64,000 nucleotides of DNA from Algoriphagus yeomjeoni (lineage in GTDB: Bacteria > Bacteroidota > Bacteroidia > Cytophagales > Cyclobacteriaceae). Positions 8,580 to 17,360 of the stretch are shown here, piece by piece. Under the pieces are notes generated by a model, which did no database searches, was not told where the DNA came from, and saw nothing but the letters and a program-made list of their open reading frames with translations. How positions within the stretch are numbered: position 1 is the stretch's first letter; every line of letters begins with the position of its first letter. Both the position numbers and the translations under genes were made by a program. The stretch is taken from positions 62,001 through 126,000 of the forward strand of contig NZ_QLLK01000011.1 of assembly GCF_003259505.1 (NCBI RefSeq), given 5' to 3'.

Positions 8580-9602
8580 CTACTCGGAGGTTCTGCAGGC
8601 AGATAAAATATTGATTTCAAAAAGCCGATCGTCTTTCAGAACTACAAAAAATTCTTTCAGATAAGTAGTCATATTCTTAACCTCCTGATCAGGCACCAAA
8701 TGTGCCAGCTGCTGAATATGATCAAAAAGAAGCTGCTCTTTGCTCAAAAACTCATCTCTAATTGTTTTCATTAGCGCCTCATCCCTACAAAACCCTCTAT
8801 ACAATCGTTGGCTCACGTCGTCGATATCAACTAGACTACTGACTTGTGCATAAGGCGGCTTTACCATGCCGGTCATGTCAAAATCATAGGCCAAGGGAAT
8901 AGCAGTTTTCGAGTCCAGCTTTAGGATTTTCATGTTATGCTGGTATAGACTCGACCAGTCTGTGTTGCCAATCATGTATTGAAATAAATCATGACGAACT
9001 GCTGCAGTGTCCTCCAGAAAAGTCCCGGCTACTTTCTTATTTTCCAAAACTTCTGCATCGAAACGCTCAGCAACTTTATCGTCATCTTCAATCAAAAAGC
9101 CCAAAAACTGCTCGGTCCGGCCTTTTTTATCGTCCTCATTTTGAAAGTTGACCCGGATCATCCGTGTTTTGAACGTGTATTGGCTCACTTCTTCATAGAG
9201 TTGGTAGCAGAGATATTCCTTTACTATAAATGAATCAGCATTTTTATTAGTAGCACAAGGGAAAACTATTTTCAAATTTCTACTTCCATCAAAAATATTC
9301 CCTTTCCCCTCCCTCTTTTTTAACCTCATTCTGACGGGTGGATAAAAACAATTTTCCCTGCGGAAGTTACCCCTTACCCTAAGTCCCACATCCAAAGTAT
9401 CTTGGGAACCATCCGTGTTTTTATAGATTAAATACGAATCCAATAGCGTGGAATCATTGGTTTCATTGCGAAGCTTTTTCACTGAAAACTTCATGCTAAC
9501 TTCTAAAATTTCATCTGAATCAAACAATAGCTCATCTTGCTGGGCGATTGCAACAAGAGAAATAAAAATGAAACAAGAAATGAGGGACAAAAACTTTTTC
9601 AT
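8580..9602 (-). CDS. Secreted CotH-kinase-like protein
   Basis: A 340-residue exported protein with a Sec signal peptide (about 1-20, ending VAIAQQ). The body resembles the CotH/atypical kinase fold: LRVRGNFRR and PVRMRLKK strands near residues 77-100, NLKIVFPC, VKEYLCYQLYEEV (helix), GFLIEDDD (hinge-like), MIGNTDWS, QHNMKIL and the metal-binding-like AYDFDMTGMV. Proteins of this group in Bacteroidota are usually annotated as hypothetical or CotH-related. Whether it has kinase activity is not known. Its stop codon is followed by a 112-base gap before the FNT gene on the same strand. The signal peptide is certain; the CotH link is by motif order only. Confidence 0.6.
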   Translation of the reverse strand: MKKFLSLISCFIFISLVAIAQQDELLFDSDEILEVSMKFSVKKLRNETNDSTLLDSYLIYKNTDGSQDTLDVGLRVRGNFRRENCFYPPVRMRLKKREGKGNIFDGSRNLKIVFPCATNKNADSFIVKEYLCYQLYEEVSQYTFKTRMIRVNFQNEDDKKGRTEQFLGFLIEDDDKVAERFDAEVLENKKVAGTFLEDTAAVRHDLFQYMIGNTDWSSLYQHNMKILKLDSKTAIPLAYDFDMTGMVKPPYAQVSSLVDIDDVSQRLYRGFCRDEALMKTIRDEFLSKEQLLFDHIQQLAHLVPDQEVKNMTTYLKEFFVVLKDDRLFEINILSACRTSE

Positions 9603-9741
9603 ACTCCTATATTTTAAGCTTAAAAAAACAAATTAAACTACTTCCATTAGGCTATTCAAGCCTGATTTAACCTTTCTAAGGTATACATTTTCAGGACTTA
9701 ATGGATAATATTTCTATTGATTGAGGTACGGTCATGTGATA

Positions 9742-10410
9742 TTAAAGCTTTGTTAGCATAACATTTTTAAACTCTACCTCTGCTCCTTCTGCCTGCAAAG
9801 CTATATTACCCCGGGTAGTAGTGGCATTAAATCCATCATTGACTAAGTCCCCATTTAACCAAACAGTTACTTTATCTTCATCGCAGCGGATTTTGATATG
9901 ATTCCACTCGCCTAAGGGCTTTTCGGAATCGTCTGTAAGATTTTTAATTCTTCTCAGCTTTCTGCCATTGACCCCCCAATTCTCCTTTGGTCCACGTCTT
10001 GCCTCCATGTCCTCCACTTCTATATTTTGCTCGATGCACCAAAAATCCCCGGCATTAGAATGCATCAGCTGAACCTCAATGGACTTTGGGAACATGTCGT
10101 AGAGTGCTCTTGGAGTAGATGCATGAACCAAAATCCCACAATTGCCCGGCTCTCCAGCAAAGCGATAATCAAGCTCTAAGGTATAATTATCATACTCAAC
10201 ATCGGTGATCAAATGCCCCTGAGGGTTTCCCAAACTCACTAATAACCCATCGCGGATGATAAAAGGGATTCTCAACGAACTATCTGCTTCCAAATCCGGG
10301 ACATCCATGTGCCAGCCCTCCAGACTTTTTCCATCAAAGAGATTGATGGTTTGACTTTGGGCGAAAAAAACAATTGAAGCAAAAAACAGGATAAAGGTGA
10401 TTCTTTTCAT
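9742..10410 (-). CDS. DUF1080 / 3-keto-disaccharide hydrolase-like secreted protein
   Basis: A 222-residue secreted protein with a signal peptide (MKRITFILFF to FFAQSQ) followed by one DUF1080 concanavalin-like beta-sandwich: INLFDGKSLEGW at the start, LELDYRF, NCGILVHAST, IEVQLMHSNAGDFW in the middle, and GEWNHIKI and GNIALQAEGAEVEFKNVML at the end. The family includes hydrolases acting on 3-keto-glucosides as well as proteins of unknown function. It is monocistronic. A second, lipoprotein DUF1080 gene occurs at 27827-28630 in the same window. Fold assignment is firm; substrate is inference. Confidence 0.82.
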   Translation of the reverse strand: MKRITFILFFASIVFFAQSQTINLFDGKSLEGWHMDVPDLEADSSLRIPFIIRDGLLVSLGNPQGHLITDVEYDNYTLELDYRFAGEPGNCGILVHASTPRALYDMFPKSIEVQLMHSNAGDFWCIEQNIEVEDMEARRGPKENWGVNGRKLRRIKNLTDDSEKPLGEWNHIKIRCDEDKVTVWLNGDLVNDGFNATTTRGNIALQAEGAEVEFKNVMLTKL

Positions 10411-10539
10411 GATTTTGGGATAGTGGTAAAGATTCCTTAAGCTAAAAATAATACTTCAATTCTCATGATGAACGTCCTCAAATACTATTTATGGCAATAA
10501 GTATCAAGTAGAGAGACCTATTCCTACAGTTTAGTTTAT

Positions 10540-10680
10540 GACTTCAGTCCTGTCCGACTACAGGCGGGTTTGAACCAAAAATAATACTGCCTTCAGACTT
10601 CTAAATTAGTAGGAAAGTTGATTTAGCTGCCTTCAGACTGCATTTGGTCTAGGTATTGACATGCACCACCTGAAAACTGA
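10540..10680. repeat. Dispersed intergenic repeat (CTTCAGACT family)
   Basis: Between the truncated haemoglobin and DUF1080 genes, CTGCCTTCAGACT occurs twice (around 10587 and 10629), with ACTTCAGTCCTGTCC and CTACAGGCGGGTTTGAACC nearby and a CTGAAAACTGACAACTGACC stretch at the end. The motif CTTCAGACTGC recurs at 42926-43008. No open reading frame of note lies in this 280-base gap. Confidence 0.5.
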
Positions 10681-10690
10681 CAACTGACCA

Positions 10691-11086
10691 CTACTTCACC
10701 CTCGCTTCCCAGATTCTCATAAAAAGCATATGCGCCATTCTTCGTGCGTGCTCCTTGGCATAGTTGGCATTTTCTCCTTCAAAATATCTGTCCAAGGTCT
10801 GAAACCACAGCTCAAGCCAATTCCCAAAGTGAGCCTGCTCTATACTATTATCCACTTCAGCATCTACTTGGCGATGTACTCGGACTGGATTAAACTTGCC
10901 TGCACCAGGCCCTGTCTGGAGTAAAATCATCTCCCAGAAATCACTGAGATGCACTAAATGAGTGTCCCAATCTTTGACTACTCCGTTGAAAATCGGCCCC
11001 AACGTATCATGCTGACGTATTTGATCATAAAAACGCCTCACCAAAAAATCAACTTCCTTCCTCGTTTTGATATCAATCTTATCCAT
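10691..11086 (-). CDS. Group III truncated haemoglobin
   Basis: A 131-residue truncated globin of group III. The B-helix tyrosine FYDQI (Tyr20), the HLVHLSDFWEMIL E-region histidines (43/46), the likely haem-ligating histidine in NPVRVHRQVD (His71), and the group-typical tryptophan in HFGNWLELW (Trp90) are all present. Such proteins bind O2 or NO and are linked to oxygen chemistry or nitrosative stress. It starts five bases after the stop codon of the upstream phosphodiesterase gene, so the two are almost surely one transcript. Family assignment is firm; the biological ligand is not shown. Confidence 0.9.
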   Translation of the reverse strand: MDKIDIKTRKEVDFLVRRFYDQIRQHDTLGPIFNGVVKDWDTHLVHLSDFWEMILLQTGPGAGKFNPVRVHRQVDAEVDNSIEQAHFGNWLELWFQTLDRYFEGENANYAKEHARRMAHMLFMRIWEARVK

Positions 11087-11091
11087 TTTTT

Positions 11092-12333
11092 TTACTTCAA
11101 TATCGGTTCCAGCACTTCCAGTTTTCCGTCAATATTTTCTGGTACAGGAAGTCCCAAGATCTTACATATTAAGGGGTACACATGAATATTCTGAAAAGTT
11201 TCAATTTCCAACCCAGACTTGAAGGCCGGGCCATTTGCATAAAAAATCGCATGCATATCCTTATATGCCGGACTATAGCCATGCTCACCAAAAGTATCGG
11301 TGTCTAATCTGTCCATATTGTCTCGCATTCGGGTCAATGTGGTCTCCCAAGCCAAATAATAATATCGATCCGGAATGATCAAAATATCACCAATCCTATC
11401 CTTATACATCAAATCCTGGTAATTTTCCTTATCATCCACATCTGTGATATGAATTGGAAGTCCTGATTTTTCAAGCTGCTTGATTATTTTCTCCTTGTCC
11501 TTTTGGTCTTCTAGGTACAAATGGGCCAAGGCACCACTATTGACAATTCTAGCTGGAATACCTTTGGTTAATGCTGTCAAATCGATGAAGTGATCCGGAG
11601 TCACGTCCATCATGCCATGATCTGACACCACGATTACATTGATATCTAAGTCAAAGCTTTTGATGCCTTCAAAGAGTGCTCCCAACTCATGATCAAGCTG
11701 AGTCAGCCTTTCAGAAAGCTTTTCATCATTGCTAGGCCCATAGCGATGACCTACATCATCCATATCAGAAAAATACATAGTAATCAATCGTGGACGCTTT
11801 TCTTCCGGTAATTCCAGCCACCTGAACACCTCCGTTACCCTGGTTAGGTTGCTTACATTTCCATCGTAATCATAATAGTAGCTTGGCCTCACTCCTTGCA
11901 CATCCGCTTCAGACCCAACGAAAAAGTAACTTGCCGCGATCATATTATTTTGCTCTGCCAGCACCCAAAGTGGCGTACCTCCATACCAAGTCCCGTCCTG
12001 GACAATCTCCTTTTTCCCAATCCCATAAGTCAAATCTTTCTTCGGATCATAAAAAGAGTTGTCTACCAACCCATGATGCTCAGGCTTCAAACCAGTGGCG
12101 ATAGTGTAGTGATTTGGAAAAGTCTTGCTTGGAAATGATGGCATCATACTCTCTGCTGCCACACCACCGGCAATAAAGCGACTTAGATTCTCTGGCTTAA
12201 ATCGCTCCACGTAATCGTATCGAAAACCATCCAGTGATATCAAAATGACTATAGGTTCTTTATTTTCTTGGGAAAAAGTAAGTAATGGAAATGTAAGCAG
12301 TGCAAACAGTAAGAGCGAACAGAATCTATTCAT
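11092..12333 (-). CDS. Ectonucleotide pyrophosphatase/phosphodiesterase (ENPP family)
   Basis: A 413-residue exported enzyme of the alkaline phosphatase superfamily. From the ATG at 12333 there is a Sec signal peptide (LLLFALLTFPLLTFSQ). Asp35 (ISLDGFR) and the Thr71 nucleophile (FPSKTFPNHYT) form one metal site; DMDDVGHRYGP and VVSDHGMMDV give the remaining Asp and His ligands, with EHGYSP near the end. It should hydrolyse phosphodiesters or pyrophosphates of nucleotides in the periplasm. The ATG is preferred to TTG at 12351 because GGAG lies upstream at good spacing and the signal peptide starts there. It is co-transcribed with the truncated haemoglobin. Confidence 0.88.
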   Translation of the reverse strand: MNRFCSLLLFALLTFPLLTFSQENKEPIVILISLDGFRYDYVERFKPENLSRFIAGGVAAESMMPSFPSKTFPNHYTIATGLKPEHHGLVDNSFYDPKKDLTYGIGKKEIVQDGTWYGGTPLWVLAEQNNMIAASYFFVGSEADVQGVRPSYYYDYDGNVSNLTRVTEVFRWLELPEEKRPRLITMYFSDMDDVGHRYGPSNDEKLSERLTQLDHELGALFEGIKSFDLDINVIVVSDHGMMDVTPDHFIDLTALTKGIPARIVNSGALAHLYLEDQKDKEKIIKQLEKSGLPIHITDVDDKENYQDLMYKDRIGDILIIPDRYYYLAWETTLTRMRDNMDRLDTDTFGEHGYSPAYKDMHAIFYANGPAFKSGLEIETFQNIHVYPLICKILGLPVPENIDGKLEVLEPILK

Positions 12334-12351
12334 GGCATATTCTTTCTCCAA

Positions 12352-12803
12352 AAATACCTCCTGTAGTTTTGTGATACAATCCGATTGTCACTAATAACAG
12401 TTTGATAAAATCAAGTGGGTTTACGGGACACTCCCTTTAAAATAGGAAAGGTCTTCAAGCAAATCCTTTTGGAGCAGAACTAGATTTGGTGCAAAAAGGA
12501 AGTAAAACATCACTGGATGATCAGGATTTTTTTGGAGATAAAATCACAACTACAAACTATCACTTTTCGGGGAATCCTAGTTCAATTCTATCCCTTGCAC
12601 CCGCAAAATCGGGAATATTTTCCCATAAAGAATATCACAAAACAGCTCTATTTAGCTAATAAACGATATGGTACGTGAATTGGAATTAAGCCTACCATCA
12701 AACAAACAATGATATGAAATCAAGCGGTTTGAAACTGTCCTTATTCAAGTGCAAAATCAATCTCGCGAGATTCCATATCACCTTTGAAAAAACTACTATA
12801 GAT
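12352..12803. other. Gene-free divergent intergenic region
   Basis: About 450 bases separate the divergent phosphodiesterase and OmpA-like genes. It is A/T-rich, holds no convincing open frame and no clear promoter consensus. TGTGATACAATCCGATTGTC near 12368 has a weak dyad. The region probably contains promoters for both genes, but I see no element I can name with confidence. Confidence 0.4.
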
Positions 12804-13478
12804 ATGAAAACGACCAACAAACTTTTAGCAACGGCATTGATCACTTCTATCACTCTAGGAGGCATCAGTTGCAAATCAAGTAATGCCGTAAAAGGCGGAG
12901 CAATAGGCGGAGCAGCAGGCGGAGTACTTGGTGGAGTGATAGCTGGCAAGGACAATACCGCTATCGGAGTATTGATAGGCTCAGCAATCGGTGGATCGGC
13001 CGGTGCTATAATCGGCCACGAAATGGATAAAGCTGCTGAAGAGCTTCAAAGAGACCTTGAGGGCGCCACTGTAGAGCGTGTTGGGGAAGGGATTAAAATC
13101 ACCTTCGACTCTGGCCTGATGTTCCCTGTTGACAAATCTGAATTAAGTGCTGTTTCTAAACAAAACTTATCCGAATTGGCAGAGACGCTGAAGAAGTATG
13201 AAGAAACCAACATATTGGTAGAAGGTCACACTGACAGTACTGGAGAAGATGACTATAACATGGATCTATCACGTAGGAGAGCGTATTCTGTTGAGGATTA
13301 CTTAACTGTAAATGGTATATCCAAAGGAAGAATGGAAATCGCAGCCTACGGCGAAATGCAACCTATTGCCACGAATGAAACGGAAGCAGGTCGCCAACAA
13401 AACAGAAGAGTGGAAGTTGCGATCTACGCTAATAAGAAAATGCAAAGAATGGCTGAACGAGGAGAAATTGGAGAATAA
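12804..13478 (+). CDS. OmpA-family lipoprotein with glycine-zipper domain (YiaD-like)
   Basis: A 224-residue outer-membrane lipoprotein. The signal ends in a lipobox (LGGISC, Cys at about 22). A glycine-zipper segment (GGAIGGAAGGVLGGVIAG and GSAIGGSAGAIIG, about 30-72) precedes a C-terminal OmpA peptidoglycan-binding domain with the diagnostic VEGHTDSTGEDDYNMDLS and GRQQNRRVEV motifs. It would tether the outer membrane to peptidoglycan. The ATG at 12804 is chosen over an in-frame ATG at 12714 because the signal peptide starts there. It is monocistronic with its own terminator. Confidence 0.9.
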   Translation: MKTTNKLLATALITSITLGGISCKSSNAVKGGAIGGAAGGVLGGVIAGKDNTAIGVLIGSAIGGSAGAIIGHEMDKAAEELQRDLEGATVERVGEGIKITFDSGLMFPVDKSELSAVSKQNLSELAETLKKYEETNILVEGHTDSTGEDDYNMDLSRRRAYSVEDYLTVNGISKGRMEIAAYGEMQPIATNETEAGRQQNRRVEVAIYANKKMQRMAERGEIGE

Positions 13479-13511
13479 ATTTTCTCTGATCGATCCCTAT
13501 TTATAGATTCG

Positions 13512-13537
13512 AAAGGCGACCATTGGTCGCCTTTTTT
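13512..13537 (+). terminator. Rho-independent terminator after the OmpA-like gene
   Basis: AAAGGCGAC (13512-13520) pairs perfectly with GTCGCCTTT (13526-13534) across a five-base loop and runs into six T residues. Confidence 0.92.
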
Positions 13538-13554
13538 AGTTTTTATTTTTTCAT

Positions 13555-14070
13555 TCAAAAATGAATTCTCATCAAAAAATCGGTCTGAATTTCATCTCCA
13601 AAAGGAAAAGGATGTGAACTGAATATGCTCAAGCCATTTTTTTCGTAGAATTTAATCGCTCGCTTGTTCTTCTCCCATACGCCCAGCCAGAGGTATTTTT
13701 TCTTATTTAGCTTCGCAAAATTAATGGTGTGATTCAGCAAAACCTTCCCTAAACCAAGCCCTATGTACTGATCCAGAAGATATAAACGGGCAACTTCTAG
13801 GCTTGAATTATCTTGAAGATCAGTTTGCGCGGGCACGAAATTAACCTTCGCGTAGCCAGCCAATTTGCCATCTACTTCCAGAAGAAAAAAAACGGATGCT
13901 GGATTCTCGATTTCCTCGGTAAACTGCTCCTCAGTGAATGCTTCCTCAAGGTAAGCGTGTACATTTTCAATTTTATTTCCTTCAGTAAAGGCCTGAAGGA
14001 ATGCGATCTTAGCCATTTCTAACAAAGAACTCAAGTCAGCAAAATTGGCTTTTCTGATCAAATAGGACAT
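13555..14070 (-). CDS. GNAT family N-acetyltransferase
   Basis: A 171-residue GNAT acetyltransferase. Acetyl-CoA-binding motif A is visible as VARLYLLDQYIGLGLGKVLL (about residues 92-111, Q/RxxGxG/A core YIGLGLG), preceded by the FFLLEVDGKLAGYAKV strand pair and followed by LWLGVWEKNKRAIKFYEKNG, typical of motif B. The overall plan is like PaiA-type polyamine acetyltransferases, but the acceptor cannot be read from sequence. It is convergent with the OmpA-like gene and monocistronic. Confidence 0.85.
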   Translation of the reverse strand: MSYLIRKANFADLSSLLEMAKIAFLQAFTEGNKIENVHAYLEEAFTEEQFTEEIENPASVFFLLEVDGKLAGYAKVNFVPAQTDLQDNSSLEVARLYLLDQYIGLGLGKVLLNHTINFAKLNKKKYLWLGVWEKNKRAIKFYEKNGLSIFSSHPFPFGDEIQTDFLMRIHF

Positions 14071-14256
14071 CCGGCAATAGTAATATTAAGAAACTCGCTT
14101 TCTCAGAAGCGCTTCAATTTTGCCACAAATCTAAGCTGATTTTTTCTGCTTTAACCTCAACCAAGGCCTTTTCCTCGAAGAAATAAGGCTCCAAAAAATG
14201 CTTTACACTCTCTTTCCTCAACGGCTTTTTTCACAATAGCCAAAACTAGCTGAGTA

Positions 14257-15183
14257 CTACCTCAATAGCTCTTTGATTTGCACTTCTATCTCCCTTGCCT
14301 TTTCCTCAGCTTCTTTCAAAGGTATTCCTTCAGCAAGTCCCGGCCTCAAATGTCCAGTTGCTGTTAGCCATGCATCTCTAAGTAAGGCTTGCCTTATTGC
14401 GACTAAACCCAAAATTTCTTGACCATTAGGAAAGGATGCGAGAGCCTCATGTAGGTCTGCATAGTTTTTTACCTCAGATTGCCCTAGGCCCAGCAATATC
14501 TCCTTTGCCATCAACCAATGCCCCATTTCTCCTGGGTGAATGCCGTCTTTTGCCAGATAAAAAGTGCTGTCCAAGTCACGCTGATCTTCCAGATAGTTAA
14601 GCATTGGCCAGTGAATATCCATCACTGTCCACCCATCAGTATATCTTTTTGACAACAACCAATCCGAATAATTATTCAAGACATTAGCATAAGCCGGTCC
14701 TTTTACGGGATCATAAACAGGTGGCGTCACGAAAATTGCCTCAGCTCCAATTTCTTTAATCTTACCATCCAGCCAGTTGATCCCATCCTTATATTTTTGA
14801 AATCTTCCTTCATCAAATGGCAGATAAATCCCATCGTTCATCCCGTAATTCACAACTACTAAATCAGGCTTCAATTGCTCGAATACCCTATCCAATCGCT
14901 CATGAAGGTCTGGTCGGGGAAAAGCACCATTCGCATGATTTTCCTCAGATAGCCCAGAAACCGTCTCAGATGGAAGTCCCAGATTGACCCATTCCAATTC
15001 TCGGTCTGGATATTTCAACCGATAGTACGTCTCCACATAACTGATGTACTGACCCGAATAAGTGATACTATTCCCAAAAAAAACTATTCGCTGCGTATCT
15101 GCGGGGATCTCATAATTCGCCTGCGAAAAAACAGAAACATTTGGAAGAATGAGCAGTAAGAAAACAAAAGCAAAACGTATCAT
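14257..15183 (-). CDS. Secreted SGNH/GDSL-type hydrolase
   Basis: A 308-residue exported esterase-like protein. From the ATG at 15183 it has a signal peptide (MIRFAFVFLLLILPN to FSQ) and the SGNH blocks: FFGNSIT (block I serine), GLPSET (block II region), NYGMNDG (block III Asn) and DGIHPGEMGH (block V Asp-His). It probably removes an acyl or acetyl group from a carbohydrate or lipid; the substrate is open. The frame runs 52 codons further upstream, but that extension is basic, non-conserved and precedes the signal peptide, so it is excluded. It is divergent from the DUF808 gene. Confidence 0.85.
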   Translation of the reverse strand: MIRFAFVFLLLILPNVSVFSQANYEIPADTQRIVFFGNSITYSGQYISYVETYYRLKYPDRELEWVNLGLPSETVSGLSEENHANGAFPRPDLHERLDRVFEQLKPDLVVVNYGMNDGIYLPFDEGRFQKYKDGINWLDGKIKEIGAEAIFVTPPVYDPVKGPAYANVLNNYSDWLLSKRYTDGWTVMDIHWPMLNYLEDQRDLDSTFYLAKDGIHPGEMGHWLMAKEILLGLGQSEVKNYADLHEALASFPNGQEILGLVAIRQALLRDAWLTATGHLRPGLAEGIPLKEAEEKAREIEVQIKELLR

Positions 15184-15357
15184 GATCTGAGTTTTGGAAT
15201 AAAACGTGTATTTAAATCCAAGGTAAAAAGATATTAGCTCCCTTCTGCAATTTCGGTTTTTAGGAAACTTGCATTTGTGCGCATCGATTGAGCAAACTAT
15301 CTTCACTTTCTTTTGCCCCAAAGAGGCAACAATTTTCATAGATTTTAAACAACAAAA

Positions 15358-16242
15358 ATGGCTTCAGGATTATTTGCATTGCTAGATGATATCGCCACGC
15401 TGATGGATGATGTAGCGGTAATGAGTAAAGTGGCAGCAAAAAAAACTGCCGGGATTTTAGGTGATGATTTGGCTGTAAATGCCGAAAAAGCTTCCGGCTT
15501 CGTCTCCGATCGTGAGATTCCGGTACTCTGGGCGATTACGAAAGGCTCTTTGCTCAATAAAATTATCATACTCCCCGTAGCTTTCTTGCTTAGCGCATTT
15601 GTCCCAGTAGCAGTGACGATTATTTTAATCATAGGAGGACTCTATCTTGCCTACGAAGGCGCAGAAAAAATCTACGAATACCTTACACCTAATAAGCACA
15701 CCAAAACTATAGTGCTTGAAGAAGACATTTCTGAAAAAGAAGTTCTCCGACGGGAAAATGAAAAGATTAAATCTGCGATAGTTACAGACTTTATTTTGTC
15801 TGTCGAAATCGTGATTATAGCCTTGGGAACTGTGGTCAATGAGCCAATTCTTGAACAGATTCTAGTCGTTACAATAATTGCGCTGATCGCTACAGTTGGG
15901 GTGTATGGGATAGTCGCAGTAATCGTTCGCATGGACGAGTTTGGGTTTAAACTCATCGCCATGAACGATCAGAAGGATAGCTTTTCAGACAAAGTTGGCC
16001 TGTTGCTGGTAAATGCACTGCCCAAAATAATCAAAGCAATGGGTTTCATCGGCACCATCGCATTACTCCTCGTTTCTGGTGGAATCTTCGTTCACAACTT
16101 AGATTTCATGCATCACCTTTTCCCTTCCATCCCATCGATCATTACAGAATTTCTTGTAGGGTTAGTCGTAGGTTTCGCTGTTTGGGCGGTTATTCATTTT
16201 GGGAAAAAGCTTTTTACAAAAAGCAAACCTTCAACTCACTAA
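15358..16242 (+). CDS. DUF808 family inner-membrane protein (YedI-like)
   Basis: A 294-residue polytopic membrane protein. The N-terminus MASGLFALLDDIATLMDD is the hallmark of DUF808, followed by DDVAVMSKVAAKKTAGILGDD and FVSDREIPVLWAI. Hydrophobic segments lie at about 66-100, 142-190, 218-240 and 260-282. The function of the family is unknown; members are often annotated as YedI. The gene is monocistronic and divergent from the SGNH hydrolase. Confidence 0.88.
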   Translation: MASGLFALLDDIATLMDDVAVMSKVAAKKTAGILGDDLAVNAEKASGFVSDREIPVLWAITKGSLLNKIIILPVAFLLSAFVPVAVTIILIIGGLYLAYEGAEKIYEYLTPNKHTKTIVLEEDISEKEVLRRENEKIKSAIVTDFILSVEIVIIALGTVVNEPILEQILVVTIIALIATVGVYGIVAVIVRMDEFGFKLIAMNDQKDSFSDKVGLLLVNALPKIIKAMGFIGTIALLLVSGGIFVHNLDFMHHLFPSIPSIITEFLVGLVVGFAVWAVIHFGKKLFTKSKPSTH

Positions 16243-16281
16243 ACAACACCGATTAACAAGAATCATCAAAAGTACTAAAAC

Positions 16282-16310
16282 AATGTATATACATTTATTT
16301 CCTATACATT
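16282..16310 (+). promoter_or_regulatory. Candidate operator: perfect 14-base palindrome plus half-site
   Basis: AATGTATATACATT (16282-16295) is a perfect palindrome, and its half-site ATACATT recurs at 16304-16310. It lies about 100 bases upstream of the nitroreductase ATG (16392), a suitable place for a dimeric repressor such as MarR, HxlR or TetR type. No regulator gene is adjacent, so this is a sequence-only call. Confidence 0.45.
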
Positions 16311-16391
16311 GAACTTTCATACACTTGCTTTGTTTAGTATCCATAACTCCCGAAGGGTAGCTTGGGAGAATGAAAACTGAACCAACATTTT

Positions 16392-17021
16392 ATGCAAGTT
16401 TTAGAAAATTTGAATTGGCGATATGCCACTAAGTCAATGAATGGAACGCCCGTTCCACAGGAAAAAGTAGATTACATTCTAGAAGCTGTCAGGCTTTCGG
16501 CTTCATCTTCAGGATTGCAGCCGTATGAAATCTTAGTCATCACAGATCAAGCTACAAAGGAAAAAATCAAGCCTATCGCTTGGAATCAAAGCCAAATCAC
16601 AGACGCTTCCCACGTACTGGTATTCGCAGCTTGGGATAATTACACGGAAGAGCGAATCAACGAAGTATTCAAATACAACAACGAGCAAAGAAATCTTCCA
16701 GACTCTGTCACCGATGAGTATCGCAACATGCTTCTGACTAGCTATACTGCGAAAACTGCAGAAGAAAACTTCACTCACGCAGCGAAGCAGGCTTACATCG
16801 CACTTGGTACTGCACTGATCGCAGCCGCCGAACAGGAAGTGGACTCCACTCCTATGGAAGGTTTTGACCCAGCAGCCTTGGATGAAATCTTGGATCTAAA
16901 ATCGAAAGGACTCCGATCTGTGATCGTTTTACCTCTGGGCTATAGAAATGAAGAAGGAGACTGGCTAGTGAACATGAAAAAAGTACGTACGCCGAAAGAG
17001 AAATTTGTGACAGTAATCTAA
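16392..17021 (+). CDS. NAD(P)H-dependent nitroreductase family protein
   Basis: A 209-residue flavoprotein of the nitroreductase (NfsB/DrgA-like) family. WRYATKSMNG near the start, AVRLSASSSGLQPYEILV (about 32-49; the conserved S-x-N/G-x-QP FMN segment), a helix rich in AAKQAYIALGTALIAAAEQEV and the C-terminal VIVLPLGYRNEEGDW are all typical. It should use FMN and NAD(P)H to reduce quinones, nitro compounds or similar electrophiles. A palindrome upstream suggests inducible control. It is monocistronic. Confidence 0.9.
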   Translation: MQVLENLNWRYATKSMNGTPVPQEKVDYILEAVRLSASSSGLQPYEILVITDQATKEKIKPIAWNQSQITDASHVLVFAAWDNYTEERINEVFKYNNEQRNLPDSVTDEYRNMLLTSYTAKTAEENFTHAAKQAYIALGTALIAAAEQEVDSTPMEGFDPAALDEILDLKSKGLRSVIVLPLGYRNEEGDWLVNMKKVRTPKEKFVTVI

Positions 17022-17205
17022 CTGGAAATATTTTCTAATATGATTATCCGCAATGAAGCCAGTCACCTTTGATCCTTTGCTTATCTGGTTGGAAGACCGA
17101 TGACCGAAGACCGAAGTGGCCTTAATTCTAAAGTTTAACATATACTATATTGCTTTAGCCTCATTACTAGTAAAAAAGCGGATATACATATTTTCTAAAT
17201 ACAAT

Positions 17206-17239
17206 AAGCGGATTGGGCAAAAGCTCAATCCGCTTTTTT
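17206..17239 (+). terminator. Strong Rho-independent terminator
   Basis: AAGCGGATTGGGC (17206-17218) pairs with GCTCAATCCGCTT (17223-17235) with one G-T wobble over an AAAA loop, followed by a T-run. It lies 185 bases past the nitroreductase stop codon and insulates the next gene. Confidence 0.9.
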
Positions 17240-17305
17240 GTTTTAGCGTAAAGAACTTCCTCCGCTAGGCTATCCAGAACCATAAATCACCTTATTGCCA
17301 AACAT

Positions 17306-17333
17306 TTTGGATTACATATTTCTTTTAACTTTA
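17306..17333 (+). promoter_or_regulatory. Candidate Bacteroidota sigma-A promoter
   Basis: TTTG at 17306-17309 and TAACTTTA at 17326-17333 resemble the Bacteroidota -33 TTTG and -7 TAnnTTTG boxes, with a 16-base spacer that is slightly short and one mismatch. Transcription would begin near 17340, about 20 bases before the ATG at 17361, which also argues against the upstream TTG start at 17295. Confidence 0.35.
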
Positions 17334-17360
17334 AGCACAGGACCTTCAGAATTAACGCAT

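Larger units (their letters stand above)
17022..17360. other. Intergenic region with terminator, degenerate repeats and promoter candidate
   Basis: The 339-base gap before the molybdopterin oxidoreductase holds a degenerate stretch (GGAAGACCGATGACCGAAG near 17090) of the same style as other low-complexity blocks here, then a strong terminator (17206-17239) and a promoter-like site (17306-17333). No gene was found in it. Confidence 0.6.

Noticed and set aside
12714-12803. N-terminal extension of the OmpA-like lipoprotein from an upstream ATG
   Set aside because: The signal peptide with lipobox begins at the ATG at 12804; a 30-residue basic prefix would disrupt it.
15184-15339. 52-codon extension of the SGNH hydrolase
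   Set aside because: It is not followed by a natural protein start; the signal peptide starts at 15183 and the extension has no conserved features.
17295-17360. TTG start of the molybdopterin oxidoreductase
   Set aside because: A promoter-like site lies inside this segment and the ATG at 17361 fits the family start.
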